DNA from: Tulasnella sp. 424 | Lineage: Eukaryota > Basidiomycota > Agaricomycetes > Cantharellales > Tulasnellaceae | Reading direction: 5' to 3' | NCBI GenBank assembly: GCA_019633425.1 | Contig: WSUB01000020.1 | Location: 186,001-250,000 of the forward strand | DNA length: 64,000 nt | In this document: positions 62,451-64,000 of the stretch, piece by piece | Numbering within the stretch: position 1 is the first letter of the stretch | Layout of the letters: each line of letters begins with the position of its first letter | Position numbers and translations under genes: made by a program | The notes under the pieces: generated by a model | What the model was told of the DNA's origin: nothing | What the model saw: only the letters and a program-made list of their open reading frames with translations | Database searches by the model: none

Positions 62451-64000
62451 TCACAGGATCCCCGACTCCCTCAACGCGTTTTGGAGTAGCGTCTCTTTTA
62501 CAGCTGCAAACACCAATCGAACGTTGGTCGTATCTGTCGCCTGAGTCAAACTGCAATACATGCCCCAAGTCAGTCCTCAGCTGCAACTGAGATAACGATT
62601 GAGCACGTACTGAGGGTAGATCATCAACTGCTTCCGATTCACTTGTTGGAACCTCCATAACAGGTACTTGGCCGCTTTGTTGATATCCGCTCCGCCGGTG
62701 TATTCAGGGAAATGTCTCTCCAACGGGCTTTTCCTGATCTTGGATTTGAACACGTCCACCTAATTTTAATTGTAGAGCACGTTAGTTTTCCAACTCCCCA
62801 AGCAGAGAAGAAAAACAAGCACTCGCCTTGTTCAAAAACAAAATAATCGAAGTCCTCTGGAACCACCTCGAATTGACCACGCTCTCGAACAAGATCAAGC
62901 TCTCGTCCATCCGGTTCTGAGACGCTTCTTCCAAAAGGACCTGATCGTATTCCGAGATGGCAACGCAAAAAATGATGCTCGTCACGTTTTCGAAGCAGTG
63001 GATCCATTTCTTGCGTTCGGACCGTTGTCCTCCGACGTCGAACATCCTGTTGCGGAAAGAGGAGAAAAGGAGATTAGCAGGGGTTAGAGAAGAAGAAGAC
63101 CCCGCCAAGAGGGGTGACGAATGTGACGCGTACTGGATGGACATCGGACCCAAGTTGAATTTCGTTTCAGTTATCCCCGTTGTCTTGGCTCGCGCACGTA
63201 AGACGTCTGTTTCGTTTGGGATGTAATCGGGTGCACCTATGCGTTTGATCGCCTGGAAGAAACTGAGACAACAATACCAAATTTCCCCTTCAGGTCAGCA
63301 TTCACCAGCCCCTCGAGACAAGTCGAGATGAAATAACACGTACTAGTCCGCGTTATCCATCAAATAGAATTTATGCGACTCCTCCATTAACGCTGGCATG
63401 GCCCCGTCGTTGATGAGCGCTTCGATTGCCGTGGTTATTGAAGGGTCGATGACGAATGACGGATCCGAGTCGACGATGTACGAGAACACCCGTTCGGCGT
63501 TTGCCTGCATGCCGGAGAAGAGAGAACGTGTCCGTGAAAGGTGCGTGTGTGTCCGATGTGGAGAGGGGAGGGAGAGGGGAAAAGGTTAGCGGTCAGGTAC
63601 ATTGGTTTCTTGTTTCTTTTGGGCCTGGGTTTGTGGACTTCTCTCTCTCGGACCCGCGGAGGGACGGACCGCGCCGTGCGCTTGAACGGGGTAATGCGCG
63701 CGGTGCATTGGATGGGTGGAATGCACAGCGAAGAAGTGCAGGGATAGCACACCTCCGAAGACCGCGCGAAACGAGAGAGGGATGCCTCCGTGGCGAGAAT
63801 GGGATGGACGGCCGGCCGAGAGGGAGGAGGGAGGAGAGACTTACCCTGTTGGCAGGTTCCACAAAGTCGATGCCCAGCTTCTTCATGGCGAGGATGATGT
63901 CCTGGGCGGACTCGACGAGGTTGCGGTAGATGACAGGTCTGAAGAAGAGCAGCGCTTGAGGAGTGAAGCCGTTCAAGTGGATGATCTTCATTTGCTTGAC
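62451..64000 (-). CDS. Heterotrimeric G-protein alpha subunit (N-terminus outside window)
   Basis: Visible exons in coding order: >64000-63845, 63504-63344, 63262-63134, 63046-62827, 62759-62611 and 62550-62451. They give 304 residues. The start and P-loop lie beyond the right edge. The helical domain is seen in [17 protein letters not shown] and [17 protein letters not shown]. Switch I has RARAKTTGI, with the catalytic Arg. Switch II has [12 protein letters not shown], with the catalytic Gln. FLNKVDVF is the NKxD guanine motif and LTQATDTTN the TCAT-type motif. The C-terminus RESGIL lacks the Cys four residues from the end, so pertussis toxin could not modify it. Group assignment (mating or cAMP pathway) is not possible from this part. 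The intron after LFLNK starts with GC instead of GT. Confidence 0.92.

Overview
The window is 64 kb of nuclear DNA from an intron-rich fungus. Short introns (about 50-120 bp) with CTRAY-type branch sites, dense genes on both strands, an expanded F-box family, a CFEM-like secreted protein, a cytochrome b2 and a Mutator-like (MULE) transposon all fit a basidiomycete, probably Agaricomycotina. The species cannot be told from sequence alone. I saw no tRNA, rRNA or CRISPR array.

Layout. 0.1-4 kb: a relic exon, an intact four-TM membrane protein and a doubtful small gene. 4.3-5.8 kb: a protein of unknown function. 8.7-12.7 kb: a DH-BAR-SH3 Rho GEF behind a long CT-rich leader. 13.0-14.4 kb (minus): a LAG1-type ceramide synthase. 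14.9-18.8 kb (minus): three complete tandem SNF7 (ESCRT-III) genes. 19.0-20.1 kb (minus): U1A/U2B''-type snRNP protein. 20.3-21.3 kb (minus): Prx5-type peroxiredoxin. 23.2-25.9 kb: cytochrome b2 (L-lactate dehydrogenase). 26-34.5 kb (minus): four F-box genes in two duplicated pairs, with truncated methyltransferase and cytochrome b2 pieces between the pairs. 34.9-36.2 kb: the intact methyltransferase. 36.4-37.9 kb (minus): a PL14-like polysaccharide lyase. 38.36-43.84 kb: a complete MULE transposon with two genes. 44.2-47.4 and 48.8-51.8 kb: two copies of a BBE-type FAD oxidoreductase, the first followed by a truncated SMC3 5' end. 52.2-56.9 kb: the full SMC3 cohesin gene. 57.1-57.9 kb (minus): a small GPI-anchored Cys-rich protein. 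62.5 kb to the right edge (minus): a G-protein alpha subunit cut by the window end.

The main theme is repeated head-to-tail segmental duplication. Three separate loci (SNF7 x3; F-box pair x2; FAD oxidoreductase x2) each carry complete inner genes flanked by truncated copies of the neighbouring genes, so the junctions can be read directly. The MULE landed in the left end of one duplicated unit. The sister unit still holds the empty target site, which proves a 9-bp target duplication. The 99-N assembly gap at 33.9 kb looks artificial, because the same 78 bp lie on both sides of it.
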